In this document: one piece after another, positions 1-9,359 of the stretch
Layout: every line of letters starts with the position of its first letter
How positions within the stretch are numbered: position 1 is the stretch's first letter
DNA from: Ruania alba
GTDB lineage: Bacteria > Actinomycetota > Actinomycetes > Actinomycetales > Beutenbergiaceae
DNA: 64,000 bases
Direction: 5' to 3'
NCBI RefSeq assembly: GCF_900105765.1
Contig: NZ_FNTX01000001.1
Coordinates: forward strand, 124,001 to 188,000
Notes under the pieces: model-generated
Databases searched by the model: none
Seen by the model: the letters and a program-made list of their open reading frames with translations, nothing else
What the model was told of the DNA's origin: nothing
Position numbers and translations under genes: made by a program

Positions 1-3000
1 CGCAGCAGGCAGGATCACACTGTTCGGTCCGAGAGTGGCTCCGGCACCGATGACCACGCGGTCCATGGCGAGCACCCGGTCGTGGAACAGATGGGTCTGC
101 ACCACGCATCCGGCGTTGATGCACGATCCTGCGCCCAACTCGACCAGATCCGGTTCGGGAAGCCAGTACGTATCGCACCAGACGCCGTCGCCGATCTTCG
201 CCCCCATGGCGCGGAACCACACGTTCAGGGCGACGGTGCCCTGTGCCAGGGAGCAGAACCATCGTGCGGCGAGAACTTCGGTGAAGGTGTCGGCCAGCTC
301 GCCGCGCCACACCGCCCCGCTCCACAGCGGGTGCTCGCTGACGCGGTGCGCACCCACCAGGAGCCACTTCGCCGCCACCGTGACCCCCGCGGCGATCAGG
401 CCGGCGAGCAGCAGGACCAGCGGGCCGAGCAGCACCGCGGCGATGAGGCCCGTCCAGGACCAGGGGTTATCGGCCGAACCTCCGAGGAGTGCCAGCAGCG
501 TGGTGCCTACGACGAGCATGAGGCACACGGAGCCGAACAGGGGGATCACCCGGCAGGTCTCGACGACTCCACGCAGCACCCGCAGGCGGGTGCTCGGTTC
601 GTAAGTGCGCGTCTCGTCGGCCGGCCCGCCCTCGCGGCGCAGCTGGGTGGGCGGACTGCCGATCCATGACGTCCCCGCTCGGGCGGTGCCGCGCTTGGGT
701 GCTGCGGAGAGGACGGCCACGAGTGAGGCCTTCGGGATCTTCCGTCCCGGTGCGGCCATCCCGGAGTTGCCGAGGAAGGCGCGTTTGCCGATCTTCACGC
801 GTTCGGCTCGCAGCCACCCACCGGTGAGCTCGTAGCCGCCGACGAGCGTGTCGTCCGCGAGGAAGGACTGGTCGCCGATCTGTGTCAGCTTCGGGATCAG
901 CACCACCGTGGATGCCTCGACGCCGCGGCCCACGCGGGCGCCGAGGGCTCGCAGCCACCACGGCGTGAGTGCCCCGGCATACAGGGGAAAGAGCCAATCG
1001 CGGGCTTCGTCCATGAGCCGTACGGTGGCCCACACGGCCAGCCCCCGCCCGGAGCGTACGGGCACCGGGCCGCTGCGGATAGCCGGGGCGAGGATCCGCA
1101 CGACGGCGATGACCAGGATCATCAAGGTCGCATATCCGACCAGCGCGGCCAGCGGCAGCCACGGCCATACCGTCGCCCACGCGTGGCTCAGGTCCGTCGC
1201 AGTGCGCAGCGCCGGCCACAGCACCAGCGCACCGACCGCCGCGGCGCACCAGGGCAGGGCGGCCAGGAACGTGCCGATGACGGCGTAGCCCGTCACCCAG
1301 GCGCGGCCACCGGCGGGGGCTCGCTTGGACCAGGGGCCGCGGGCGGAGCCGGTGACCTCAGCGGGAGATCCGGAGACCAACCGTTCGGCCCGCACCCTGC
1401 CGGCGACGAACGATCCCGCGGCCACTTCGGCGCCCCGGCCCACCGTGGCCCCTGGGCCGAGCGTGCTCCGGGCACCGATCCGCGCCCGGGCGGCGATCGA
1501 GATCCGGCCCAGATGCACCCGATCACCGTCGATCCAGGCACCGGTCAGATCCACCTCGGGTTCCACGCAGGCACGCTTGCCGATCCGGAGGAAGCCGGTG
1601 ACCGGTGGCAGGGAGTGCAGATCCACGTTCGCGCCGATCTTGGCGCCGAGCAGGCGTGCGTACCAGGTGATCGATGCGGCGCCGGCGAGCCCCGTCGCGG
1701 CCAGTTCGTCTTGGATCCGGCCGGCCAGCCAGTACCGCAGATGAACCTTCCCGCCGCGGGGGTAGGTGCCCGGCTGGATGCCGCGCAGCACCGCGCGGAT
1801 CAGTCCGGCTGCGACGAGCATCCGGCCCTGCGGGAGGAGGAACAGTGCAGTGGTGAGGGCCACCAGCCAGATCGGGGGCGCCGGCCACCAGCTGAGTACC
1901 GGATGCAGCAGCACGCCGGCGAGCAGGAGCCAGGCGATCCATCGCAGTGTCGCCAGTGCGCGCAGCGGGTAGAACGCGAGGATCTGCCCCACCTTCGTCC
2001 TGGTGCGGATGGGGGAGACGGCTCGGTTCGTGCGTGTGGTGGTCGTGCTGGACTGGACGAGACTGTCCAGATAGGCCGACAGCGCGCCGAGGGTTGGGTA
2101 GGCGTAGATATCCCCGACGGCGACCTCGGGATGGCGTGCCCGGATCCGCCCCACGGTCTGTGCCGCGGTGAGCGAACCTCCGCCGAGGTCGAAGAAGTCC
2201 GCTCCGGCATCGGCCGGTTCCGCGGCGAGTACGTCGCGCCAGATGCCCACCAGCCATTCCTGGGTGGGTGACCACTGTGCGGTCGTGCTCGGTGCGCTAG
2301 GCAGCGGCCACGGCAGCGCGTCCCGGTCCACCTTGCCGGACGTGCGGGTGGGGAGGGTGTCGACCACGGCGAGGCGGGGTACCAGTGCCGCCGGCATGCG
2401 CTCGCGCAGCAGCGCGAGGGCGGCGCTGTGATCGAAGGTCTCCTCGACGGTGAGGTAGCCGACCAGCACCTGGTTGCCGGCGGAGGTCGTGCGCACGGCG
2501 GCGGCGGCGCCGGCCACCCCGGCCAGTCGCAGCAGCTGCCCGTCGATCTCGCCGAGCTCGATCCGCCGACCCCCGAGCTTGATCTGATCGTCGGCCCGCC
2601 CGGCGAAGACCAGGCCGGCCGGGTCGTTCCTGACCAGGTCGCCTGAGCGGTATCCGCGCGCCCAGCCCAGGGTGGGCACCGGTGCGTACTTCTCGGCGTC
2701 CTTGTCCGGATCGAGGTAGCGGGCCAGTCCCACTCCGCCGATGATCAACTCGCCGGTCTCACCTTCGGCCACCGGGACGCCGTCGTGATCGACGACGGCG
2801 AGGTCCCACCCGTCCAGCGGCAGTCCGATCCGGACCGGATCGGACCCGTCCAGGGGTGCTGCGCATGCCACCACGGTGGCCTCGGTGGGGCCGTAGGTGT
2901 TCCACACCTCGCGACCGGGCCCCTGCAGCCGGGCGGCGAGCTCGGCCGGTGCCGCCTCGCCGCCGAGGATCACCAGCCGGACACGTTCCAGCGACGATGG

Positions 3001-3864
3001 TGGCCACAGCGCCACCAGGGTGGGCACTGTGGAGACGATGGTGATGTCGTTGGCCGTCAGCCATGGCCCGACGTCCACGCCGGAGCGCACCAGCGAGCGT
3101 GGTGCGGGGACGAGGCAGGCGGCGTGCGCCCAGGCGAGCCACATCTCCTCACAGCTGGCATCGAAACCGACCGAGAGCCCGGCCATCACCCGGTCTCCCG
3201 GTCCGATCGGGTCGGCGGTGAGGAAGAGGCGGGATTCGGCATCGACGAATGCGGCGGCACTGCGGTGGGAGACGGCGACGCCTTTGGGCGTTCCGGTCGA
3301 ACCCGAGGTGAAGATGATCCACGCGTCATCGGCGGGGCGTGGGGTGCGCTCGAGGGCGGACGCGTCTGCGCCGGCGATCACCACCGAAGGTGCACTGTGG
3401 GTGCCAGGGGGAGGGTCGCCGTCGGGCGTGGCGAACTCCACCGCGGGAGCGGTGGCCGTGATCTCGAGACCGTTGCCCACGATGGCGATCACGGCTGCCT
3501 CGGTGAAGACGGTGCGCGCCCGCTCGGGCGGGTCATCCGCGTCGACTGGCACGTAGGCGGCGCCGGCTATCAGGGTGCCCAGGATGGCGACGTACAGCTC
3601 CGTGGTTCCGGAGCTCACCCGCACCCCCACCCGGTCCCCGCGGCGCACGCCGTGGGCGGTGAGCCGATCGGCCAGTTCCGCAGCAGCTTCGGCCAATTCG
3701 CGGTAGGAGAGCTGGGTGAGGCCGCTATCGAGGGCCGGGGCCTCGGGATGGGCGTTCACCGACTCCGAGAAGATGTCGACCAGGGTGCGGGCGGGGGTGG
3801 CTTGGTCGGAGGCGAGCAGCGAGGGCAGCAAGCTGGCGGCGGGCACGGGGATAGTCTGGCGCAT
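1..3864 (-). CDS. Pls/PosA-type NRPS-like membrane protein (partial, C-terminus off left edge)
   Basis: Single-module NRPS-like protein that probably activates an amino or hydroxy acid and builds a short polymer or modifies a surface compound at the membrane. From the ATG at 3864 the frame stays open to base 1 (1288 codons). An adenylation domain spans about residues 20-520, with core motif TSGSTGTPKG at residues 186-195. A carrier domain follows with DLGGGSL, its phosphopantetheine serine near residue 564. Hydrophobic segments come next, then left-handed beta-helix hexapeptide repeats (VHLGRISIAARARIG near 1500 on the plus strand, and GAGATLGPNSVILPAA at the very edge). This A-PCP-membrane-hexapeptide order is that of the Pls/PosA family (epsilon-poly-lysine synthetase and relatives) and the NRPS terminal domain TIGR02353. 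Substrate cannot be read by eye. No accessory biosynthetic gene lies to its right. Confidence 0.9.
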   Translation of the reverse strand, partial: MRQTIPVPAASLLPSLLASDQATPARTLVDIFSESVNAHPEAPALDSGLTQLSYRELAEAAAELADRLTAHGVRRGDRVGVRVSSGTTELYVAILGTLIAGAAYVPVDADDPPERARTVFTEAAVIAIVGNGLEITATAPAVEFATPDGDPPPGTHSAPSVVIAGADASALERTPRPADDAWIIFTSGSTGTPKGVAVSHRSAAAFVDAESRLFLTADPIGPGDRVMAGLSVGFDASCEEMWLAWAHAACLVPAPRSLVRSGVDVGPWLTANDITIVSTVPTLVALWPPSSLERVRLVILGGEAAPAELAARLQGPGREVWNTYGPTEATVVACAAPLDGSDPVRIGLPLDGWDLAVVDHDGVPVAEGETGELIIGGVGLARYLDPDKDAEKYAPVPTLGWARGYRSGDLVRNDPAGLVFAGRADDQIKLGGRRIELGEIDGQLLRLAGVAGAAAAVRTTSAGNQVLVGYLTVEETFDHSAALALLRERMPAALVPRLAVVDTLPTRTSGKVDRDALPWPLPSAPSTTAQWSPTQEWLVGIWRDVLAAEPADAGADFFDLGGGSLTAAQTVGRIRARHPEVAVGDIYAYPTLGALSAYLDSLVQSSTTTTRTNRAVSPIRTRTKVGQILAFYPLRALATLRWIAWLLLAGVLLHPVLSWWPAPPIWLVALTTALFLLPQGRMLVAAGLIRAVLRGIQPGTYPRGGKVHLRYWLAGRIQDELAATGLAGAASITWYARLLGAKIGANVDLHSLPPVTGFLRIGKRACVEPEVDLTGAWIDGDRVHLGRISIAARARIGARSTLGPGATVGRGAEVAAGSFVAGRVRAERLVSGSPAEVTGSARGPWSKRAPAGGRAWVTGYAVIGTFLAALPWCAAAVGALVLWPALRTATDLSHAWATVWPWLPLAALVGYATLMILVIAVVRILAPAIRSGPVPVRSGRGLAVWATVRLMDEARDWLFPLYAGALTPWWLRALGARVGRGVEASTVVLIPKLTQIGDQSFLADDTLVGGYELTGGWLRAERVKIGKRAFLGNSGMAAPGRKIPKASLVAVLSAAPKRGTARAGTSWIGSPPTQLRREGGPADETRTYEPSTRLRVLRGVVETCRVIPLFGSVCLMLVVGTTLLALLGGSADNPWSWTGLIAAVLLGPLVLLLAGLIAAGVTVAAKWLLVGAHRVSEHPLWSGAVWRGELADTFTEVLAARWFCSLAQGTVALNVWFRAMGAKIGDGVWCDTYWLPEPDLVELGAGSCINAGCVVQTHLFHDRVLAMDRVVIGAGATLGPNSVILPAA

Positions 3865-3888
3865 GCTCGACCTCGCGCGCCCCATCGC

Positions 3889-3943
3889 TAGGTGCCGTGG
3901 GTTGTCGCCCTGAGTGAGCGACAACGACGATGAGCGGCACCTA
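3889..3943. repeat. Nested inverted repeat, unit 1
   Basis: Outer arms TAGGTGCC (3889-3896) and GGCACCTA (3936-3943) enclose inner arms TTGTCG (3902-3907) and CGACAA (3919-3924). It lies between the divergent NRPS-like and rhamnose genes, and the tail CGACGATGAGCGGCACCTAC recurs in the next unit. Confidence 0.75.
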
Positions 3944-3960
3944 CCGAGTGCAGGGTCGGG

Positions 3961-4019
3961 GGTAGGTGCCGACGTTTGTCGATGTGATCTCCCGGTGACG
4001 ACGATGAGTGGCACCTACC
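3961..4019. repeat. Nested inverted repeat, unit 2
   Basis: Perfect 10-bp arms GGTAGGTGCC (3961-3970) and GGCACCTACC (4010-4019) separated by 39 bases. The right half GACGATGAGTGGCACCTACC copies unit 1 with one change. The two units look like tandem members of an intergenic palindrome family. Confidence 0.75.
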
Positions 4020-4066
4020 GAGGGGCGGGGCCCGGTCGAAAGGCGCGTTGCTCGATGGCTCGACCC

Positions 4067-4114
4067 TTGACGGCAGCGGTGCAGATCTTCTAATCTGAGT
4101 GCTGAATCGTTTCA
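4067..4114 (+). promoter_or_regulatory. rhaI promoter with LacI-type operator at the start site
   Basis: -35 TTGACG (4067-4072), 18-bp spacer, -10 TAATCT (4091-4096). A near-palindrome TGAATCGTTTCA (4103-4114) sits where transcription should begin. It differs by one base from the classic LacI-family box TGAAACGTTTCA, so repression in the absence of inducer is likely. No regulator gene is adjacent. Confidence 0.75.
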
Positions 4115-4161
4115 TATTTTGATGTCGACTGTCGTCCTCACCGGACTTGGAGTGCACTCAC

Positions 4162-5340
4162 ATGACCACCTCGGCCACTGCCGCCCCGCAGGTGCGCGAC
4201 GCCCTCGCTGCCCAGACCATCGAGCTGCCCTCCTGGGCGTTCGGAAACTCCGGCACTCGGTTCAAGGTGTTCTCCACCCCCGGAGTGCCGCGGGATCCGT
4301 ACGAGAAGATCGCCGACGTGGCGCAGGTGCACGCCTACACCGGCGCCGCCCCGCGGGTGTCGCTGCACATCCCGTGGGACCTGGTGGACGACTTCTCCGC
4401 CCTCGCTGCTTATGCTGCCGACCTCGGCGTGCAGATCGGTGCGATCAACTCGAACCTGTTCCAGGACGACGACTACAAGCTCGGCTCGCTGACCAATCCG
4501 GACCCGGCCATCCGGAAGAAGGCGATCGACCACCACAAGCAGTGCATCGACGTCATGCGCGCCACCGGGTCCACCGACCTCAAGCTCTGGCTCCCGGACG
4601 GCACCAACTACGCCGGCCAGGACGACATCCGGGGCCGGCAGGATCGGCTCGCCGAATCCCTGCAGGAGATCTACGCCGCGCTCGACCCGAACCATCGGCT
4701 GCTCATCGAGTACAAGTTCTTCGAGCCGTACTTCTACACGATGGACATCCCCGACTGGGGCACCTCCCTGGTGCACTGTCTCGCCCTGGGTGACCAGGCC
4801 GCCGTCGTGCTCGACACCGGCCACCACGCGCCGGGAACGAACATCGAGTTCATCGTCGCCCAGCTCGTCCGCCTCGGGAAGCTCGGCGCGTTCGACTTCA
4901 ACTCCCGCAACTATGCCGATGACGACCTGATCGTCGGAGCGGCCGACCCCTTCCAGCTGTTCCGGATCATGAACGAGATCGTCACCAATGACGCGCTCAA
5001 GGCGGAGGCGGGCGTGAACTTCATGCTCGACCAGTGCCACAACATCGAACCGAAGATCCCCGGCCAGATCCGCTCGGTGATGAACGTTCAGGAAGCCACC
5101 GCTAAGGCGCTGCTGGTGGACCGCGAGGCCTTGCGCGAGGCGCAGACCTCCGGTGACGTACTCGGTGCCAACGCCGTGCTGATGGACGCCTACAACACCG
5201 ACGTGCGCCCGCTGCTCGCCGAGATCCGCGCCGAGAAGGGGCTGGCCGAAGACCCCTACGCCGCCTTCAACGCCTCCGGATACCTCGACCAGATCGCCGC
5301 CGACCGGGTCGGCGGGCAGCAGGCCGGCTGGGGCGCCTGA
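4162..5340 (+). CDS. rhaI: L-rhamnose isomerase
   Basis: Cytoplasmic interconversion of L-rhamnose and L-rhamnulose, first committed step of the phosphorylating rhamnose pathway. The 392-residue product has the metal-dependent TIM-barrel features of the RhaI type (as in Pseudomonas stutzeri), including SLHIPWD, LKLWLPDGTNY, EYKFFEPYFY, DTGHHAPGTNIE and FDFNSRNYADDDL. I prefer ATG 4162, which has GGAG nine bases upstream; an in-frame TTG at 4147 would overlap that ribosome binding site. It is first in a three-gene operon with the aldolase/dehydrogenase and rhamnulokinase, and is the gene immediately controlled by the promoter-operator at 4067-4114. Confidence 0.95.
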   Translation: MTTSATAAPQVRDALAAQTIELPSWAFGNSGTRFKVFSTPGVPRDPYEKIADVAQVHAYTGAAPRVSLHIPWDLVDDFSALAAYAADLGVQIGAINSNLFQDDDYKLGSLTNPDPAIRKKAIDHHKQCIDVMRATGSTDLKLWLPDGTNYAGQDDIRGRQDRLAESLQEIYAALDPNHRLLIEYKFFEPYFYTMDIPDWGTSLVHCLALGDQAAVVLDTGHHAPGTNIEFIVAQLVRLGKLGAFDFNSRNYADDDLIVGAADPFQLFRIMNEIVTNDALKAEAGVNFMLDQCHNIEPKIPGQIRSVMNVQEATAKALLVDREALREAQTSGDVLGANAVLMDAYNTDVRPLLAEIRAEKGLAEDPYAAFNASGYLDQIAADRVGGQQAGWGA

Positions 5341-5390
5341 GCGCCCCGACGCATCTCTCGACAGTTCATTCCCCCATCCAGAAAGCGATC

Positions 5391-7427
5391 ATGACGAACC
5401 AGGCAGTCACCGACCTGATCACCCGTTCCAACCGCCTCGGCGCCGACCCCCGCAACACCAACTACGCGGGCGGCAACACCTCCGCCAAGGGCACCGAGAC
5501 CGACCCGGTCACCGGCGAAGCCGTCGAGCTGTGCTGGGTGAAGGGCTCCGGCGGTGACCTCGGCACCCTGAAGGAGTCCGGTCTGGCCGTACTCCGCCTG
5601 GACCGGCTCCGCTCGCTCGTCGACGTCTACCCCGGACTGGACCGCGAGGACGAGATGGTGGCCGCCTTCGACTACTGCCTGCACGGCAAGGGTGGCGCCG
5701 CTCCGAGCATCGACACCGCCATGCACGGACTGGTGGACGCCCCGCACGTGGACCACCTGCACCCCGATTCCGGCATCGCGATCGCCACCGCCGCCGACGG
5801 CGAGGCCCTCACCTCGACCATCTTCGGTGACCGCGTGGTGTGGGTGCCGTGGCGCCGCCCCGGGTTCCAGCTTGGGCTCGATATCGCCGAGATCAAGGAG
5901 GCCAACCCCCAGGCCATCGGCTGTGTCCTCGGTGGCCACGGCATCACCGCCTGGGGTGACACCTCTGAGGAGGCCGAGGCCAACTCCCTCGAGATCATCC
6001 ACACCGCGGAGAAGTACATCACCGAGAACGGCAAGGCCGACCCGTTCGGCGCCGTCCGCCCCGGCTTCGAGGCGCTCCCCGAGGCCGAGCGGCGCGCGAA
6101 GGCCGCCGCGCTCGCCCCGGTGATCCGCGGTATCGCCTCCACCGACGCCCCGCAGATCGGTCATTTCACCGACGCAGGCGTCGTGCTGGACTTCCTGGCC
6201 AGCGAGAAGCTCGCTCCGCTGGCCGAGCTGGGCACCTCCTGCCCGGACCACTTCCTGCGCACCAAGGTCAAGCCGCTCGTGGTGGACCTGCCCGCCGATG
6301 CCCCGGTCGAGGACGTGGTGGCCCGGCTGGAGGAACTGCACGAGAGCTACCGCGCCGACTACGCCGGCTACTACGAGCGCCACGCCAGCGCGGACTCGCC
6401 AGCGATGCGCGGCGCCGACCCGGCGATCGTGCTGGTCCCCGGCGTCGGGATGTTCTCCTTCGGCAAGAACAAGCAGACCGCGCGGGTGGCCGGTGAGTTC
6501 TACGTCAACGCCATCAACGTGATGCGCGGCGCCGAGTCCCTCTCCACCTACGCCCCGATCGAGGAGTCCGAGAAGTTCCGGATCGAGTATTGGGCGCTGG
6601 AGGAGGCCAAGCTCCAGCGGATGCCCAAGCCGAAGGCGCTGGCCACCCGGGTGGCCCTGGTCACCGGCGCCGCCTCGGGGATCGGCAAGGCCATCGCCAC
6701 GCGTCTGGCCGCTGAGGGTGCCTGCGTCGTCATCGCCGACCTCAACCTCGAGGCCGCCGAGGAGGTGGCCACCGAGCTCGGTGGGCCGGACGTCGCCGTC
6801 GCCGTGACCTGCGACGTGACCGACGAGGCGCAGGTCAGCGCCCTCATCGACGCCGCCTCGCTCGCCTTCGGTGGCGTGGACCTTGTGGTCAACAACGCCG
6901 GCCTGTCCATCTCCAAGCCGCTGCTGGAGACCTCCACGAAGGACTGGGACCTCCAGCACGACGTGATGGCCCGCGGCTCCTTCCTGGTGGCCCGCGAGGC
7001 GGCCCGGGCGCTGATCGCGCAGAAGCTCGGCGGCGACATCGTCTACATCGCCTCCAAGAACTCGCTGTTCGCCGGCCCGAACAACATCGCCTACTCGGCC
7101 ACCAAGGCCGACCAGGCCCACCAGGTGCGGTTGCTCGCCGCCGAACTGGGGGAGCACGGCGTGCGCGTGAACGGCATCAACCCCGACGGTGTGGTGCGCG
7201 GTTCCGGCATCTTCGCCGGCGGCTGGGGTGCCAAGCGGGCTGCCGTCTACGGCGTCAAGGAGGAGGAGCTGGGTCAGTACTACGCCCAGCGCACGCTCCT
7301 CAAGCGTGAGGTGCTCCCCGAGCACGTGGCGGCGGCCGTCTTCGCCCTCACCGGCGGCGACCTGAGCCAGACCACCGGCCTGCACATCCCGGTGGACTCC
7401 GGCGTCGCCGCTGCTTTCCTGCGCTGA
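5391..7427 (+). CDS. rhaEW: Bifunctional rhamnulose-1-phosphate aldolase / short-chain dehydrogenase
   Basis: Fusion enzyme that cleaves L-rhamnulose-1-phosphate to dihydroxyacetone phosphate and L-lactaldehyde, then oxidises or reduces lactaldehyde. The N-terminal ~420 residues are a class II aldolase domain (NYAGGNTSAKG near residue 23, MHGLVDAPHVDHLHPDSGIA with metal-binding histidines, CVLGGHGITAWG). The C-terminal ~250 residues are a Rossmann SDR (VTGAASGIGKAIA, NNAGLS, YSATK with catalytic Tyr and Lys, final D-S-G-V-A-A-A-F). Length (678 aa) and order match Bacillus YuxG (RhaEW). It follows rhaI by 50 bases; its TGA shares one base with the rhaB ATG, so the two are translationally coupled. 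Confidence 0.95.
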   Translation: MTNQAVTDLITRSNRLGADPRNTNYAGGNTSAKGTETDPVTGEAVELCWVKGSGGDLGTLKESGLAVLRLDRLRSLVDVYPGLDREDEMVAAFDYCLHGKGGAAPSIDTAMHGLVDAPHVDHLHPDSGIAIATAADGEALTSTIFGDRVVWVPWRRPGFQLGLDIAEIKEANPQAIGCVLGGHGITAWGDTSEEAEANSLEIIHTAEKYITENGKADPFGAVRPGFEALPEAERRAKAAALAPVIRGIASTDAPQIGHFTDAGVVLDFLASEKLAPLAELGTSCPDHFLRTKVKPLVVDLPADAPVEDVVARLEELHESYRADYAGYYERHASADSPAMRGADPAIVLVPGVGMFSFGKNKQTARVAGEFYVNAINVMRGAESLSTYAPIEESEKFRIEYWALEEAKLQRMPKPKALATRVALVTGAASGIGKAIATRLAAEGACVVIADLNLEAAEEVATELGGPDVAVAVTCDVTDEAQVSALIDAASLAFGGVDLVVNNAGLSISKPLLETSTKDWDLQHDVMARGSFLVAREAARALIAQKLGGDIVYIASKNSLFAGPNNIAYSATKADQAHQVRLLAAELGEHGVRVNGINPDGVVRGSGIFAGGWGAKRAAVYGVKEEELGQYYAQRTLLKREVLPEHVAAAVFALTGGDLSQTTGLHIPVDSGVAAAFLR

Positions 7428-8893
7428 TGGTGGAGCAGGTCGCGGCCTTTGCCGCCGTTGATCTGGGCGCCACCTCCGGGCGGGTGATCCGCGCGGAGGT
7501 GGACCCGTCCAGTTCCGACGGCGTGGTGTTGCGTGAGGTGGTCCGGTTCAGCAACGGTGCGCAGGCCGACGACGGCGGAACGTTGCGCTGGGATCTCAGC
7601 GCTCTGTTCGCCGAGGTGCTTCAGGGTCTGCAGGCGGCCGGCGAGGCCGGCCCGTTGCTGGGCATCGGGATCGACACCTGGGCGGTGGACTACGGTCTGC
7701 TGGACGCAACCGGGGAGTTGCTCGCCGAACCGGTCGCGTACCGGGACTCGCGTACCGAGCTGGTGATCGAGCAGGTGCACGCGAGTGTGCCTCCGGCTGA
7801 GCTGTACGGGATCTCCGGGATGCAGCACCTGCCGTTCAACACGATCTACCAGCTGGCCGCCGAGCAGCAGGGGCCGCTGTGGGATCGGGCGGACCACGCG
7901 CTGCTGTTGCCCGACCTGCTCGCCTACTGGCTCACGGGGGAGCGGGTCAGTGAGCTGACCAATGCGTCCAGCACTGCGCTGCTCGACCAGCGCACCGGGC
8001 ACTGGTCCGCCGAGCTGATGGACCGCCTGGACGTTCCGGCCGGCCTGTTCCCGCCGGTGGTGCAGCCGGGCACCCAGATCGGTACGCTCACCGCCGACGT
8101 GCAGCAGCGCACCGGCCTGGGGGCAGTGCCGGTGTACGCCGTCGGCTCGCACGACACTGCCTCCGCGGTGGCGTCCGTGCCGGCGACGGGCAGGGATTTC
8201 GCCTACATCTCCTCCGGCACCTGGTCCCTCGTCGGGGTGGAGTTGGATGCGCCGGTGCTGACTGAGGAGTCCCGCGCGGCGAACTTCACCAACGAGCTGG
8301 GTGTGGACGGCACGGTCCGGTACCTGCGCAACGTGATGGGGCTGTGGGTGCTCTCGGAGTCGCAACGCGTGTGGGCGGAGCGCGGGCAGGAGGTCGGCAT
8401 CGAGGAACTGCTTGCCGAGGCGGCCCAGCTCCCGGCGCGGCGCACGGTGCTGGACGTGGACCACCCGGACTTCCTCCCGCCCGGGGACATGCCGGAACGG
8501 CTTGCCGCGCACGCACGGTCGACGGGGCAGCCGGTCCCCGAGTCCCCTGCGGAGGTGGCACGTTGCGTGATCGACTCCCTCGCGGTGGCCTACCGTCGCG
8601 CCGTCGCAGATGCCACCCGGCTCTCCGGCCGGGACGTGAGCGTCGTGCATGTGGTGGGCGGCGGATCCAAGAATGCGTTGCTGTGCCAGGCGGCTGCTGA
8701 CGCCATCGGGCTGCCGGTGATCGCCGGACCGGAGGAAGGGACCGCGCTCGGAAACGTGCTCGTGCAGGCGCGCGCCGCGGGTGCGCTCAACGGCGATCTG
8801 TCCGCGCTGCGAGCCGTGGGAGCGCGCGGTCTGCCGCTACGCCGCTACGAACCGGACCTTTCCGAGCACGAGGCGTGGGCCGCCGTCGGCTGA
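7427..8893 (+). CDS. rhaB: Rhamnulokinase (FGGY family)
   Basis: Phosphorylates L-rhamnulose with ATP to rhamnulose-1-phosphate, the substrate of the enzyme encoded just upstream. The 488-residue protein begins with the FGGY phosphate-binding strand (AAVDLGATSGRVI), has GIDTWAVDYGLLD, a catalytic-region GSHDTASAVASVP and the C-terminal nucleotide motif VHVVGGGSKNALLCQ followed by AGPEEGTALGNV. Start ATG 7427 overlaps the preceding stop by one base. Last gene of the rhamnose operon; the following toxin-antitoxin pair begins 37 bases later. Confidence 0.95.
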   Translation: MVEQVAAFAAVDLGATSGRVIRAEVDPSSSDGVVLREVVRFSNGAQADDGGTLRWDLSALFAEVLQGLQAAGEAGPLLGIGIDTWAVDYGLLDATGELLAEPVAYRDSRTELVIEQVHASVPPAELYGISGMQHLPFNTIYQLAAEQQGPLWDRADHALLLPDLLAYWLTGERVSELTNASSTALLDQRTGHWSAELMDRLDVPAGLFPPVVQPGTQIGTLTADVQQRTGLGAVPVYAVGSHDTASAVASVPATGRDFAYISSGTWSLVGVELDAPVLTEESRAANFTNELGVDGTVRYLRNVMGLWVLSESQRVWAERGQEVGIEELLAEAAQLPARRTVLDVDHPDFLPPGDMPERLAAHARSTGQPVPESPAEVARCVIDSLAVAYRRAVADATRLSGRDVSVVHVVGGGSKNALLCQAAADAIGLPVIAGPEEGTALGNVLVQARAAGALNGDLSALRAVGARGLPLRRYEPDLSEHEAWAAVG

Positions 8894-8930
8894 ATAGCCT
8901 GGGGCTCGGTGAGGGGCTACCGTCGTAGCC

Positions 8931-9359
8931 ATGGGTACCGGGCTCGTCGAGCGCCTCGGCGGCGCAGCGCAGGAGGCGTTCGCCGACTCGCCCGTGGTGT
9001 TCTGCTACCTCATCGGCTCCGTGGCGCGCAGCATCCGCTCCGGCGATGACCCCGCCCGAGGGAACGACATCGATCTTGCCGTGCATTGCGGGCAGGCGCC
9101 CTATGACCTGCTCGACCTGCTGGGCCGGATCGGGACGGTGCAGCATGTCGCCGACCGTGAGGTTGACCTCGTGGTTCTCGACGACGCTCCCCTGCGCCTG
9201 GTGGCGAGGGCTCTGCGCGACCGCATCGTCCTCTACTCGGACGACGAGCCGGCGCGTGTCCGGTACGAAGATCTGTATGGACGCATGGCACTCGACCATG
9301 CGCTGGTCGCCGAACCGCTCGATCGCGAGCTCCTCGCGGCTCGCGCGCGGATGCTCTGA
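8931..9359 (+). CDS. mntA: MNT-domain minimal nucleotidyltransferase antitoxin (MntA-like)
   Basis: Small (142 aa) DNA-polymerase-beta-fold nucleotidyltransferase. The signature is present as G29-S30 followed by D46-I-D48 with 15 residues between, a slightly longer loop than the usual GSx10DxD, and VARS instead of the common xARG. In type VII systems MntA neutralises its partner HepT by transferring nucleotides to it. The stop overlaps the next start by one base, the normal arrangement of mntA-hepT. Placed directly behind the rhamnose operon on the same strand, it may also be reached by read-through transcription. Confidence 0.85.
   Translation: MGTGLVERLGGAAQEAFADSPVVFCYLIGSVARSIRSGDDPARGNDIDLAVHCGQAPYDLLDLLGRIGTVQHVADREVDLVVLDDAPLRLVARALRDRIVLYSDDEPARVRYEDLYGRMALDHALVAEPLDRELLAARARML

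Noticed and set aside
5256-7385. Very long open frame antisense to the rhamnose aldolase/dehydrogenase gene
   Set aside because: Composition is Gly/Val/Arg/His-rich without any domain; it is the usual open antisense frame of a high-GC gene.
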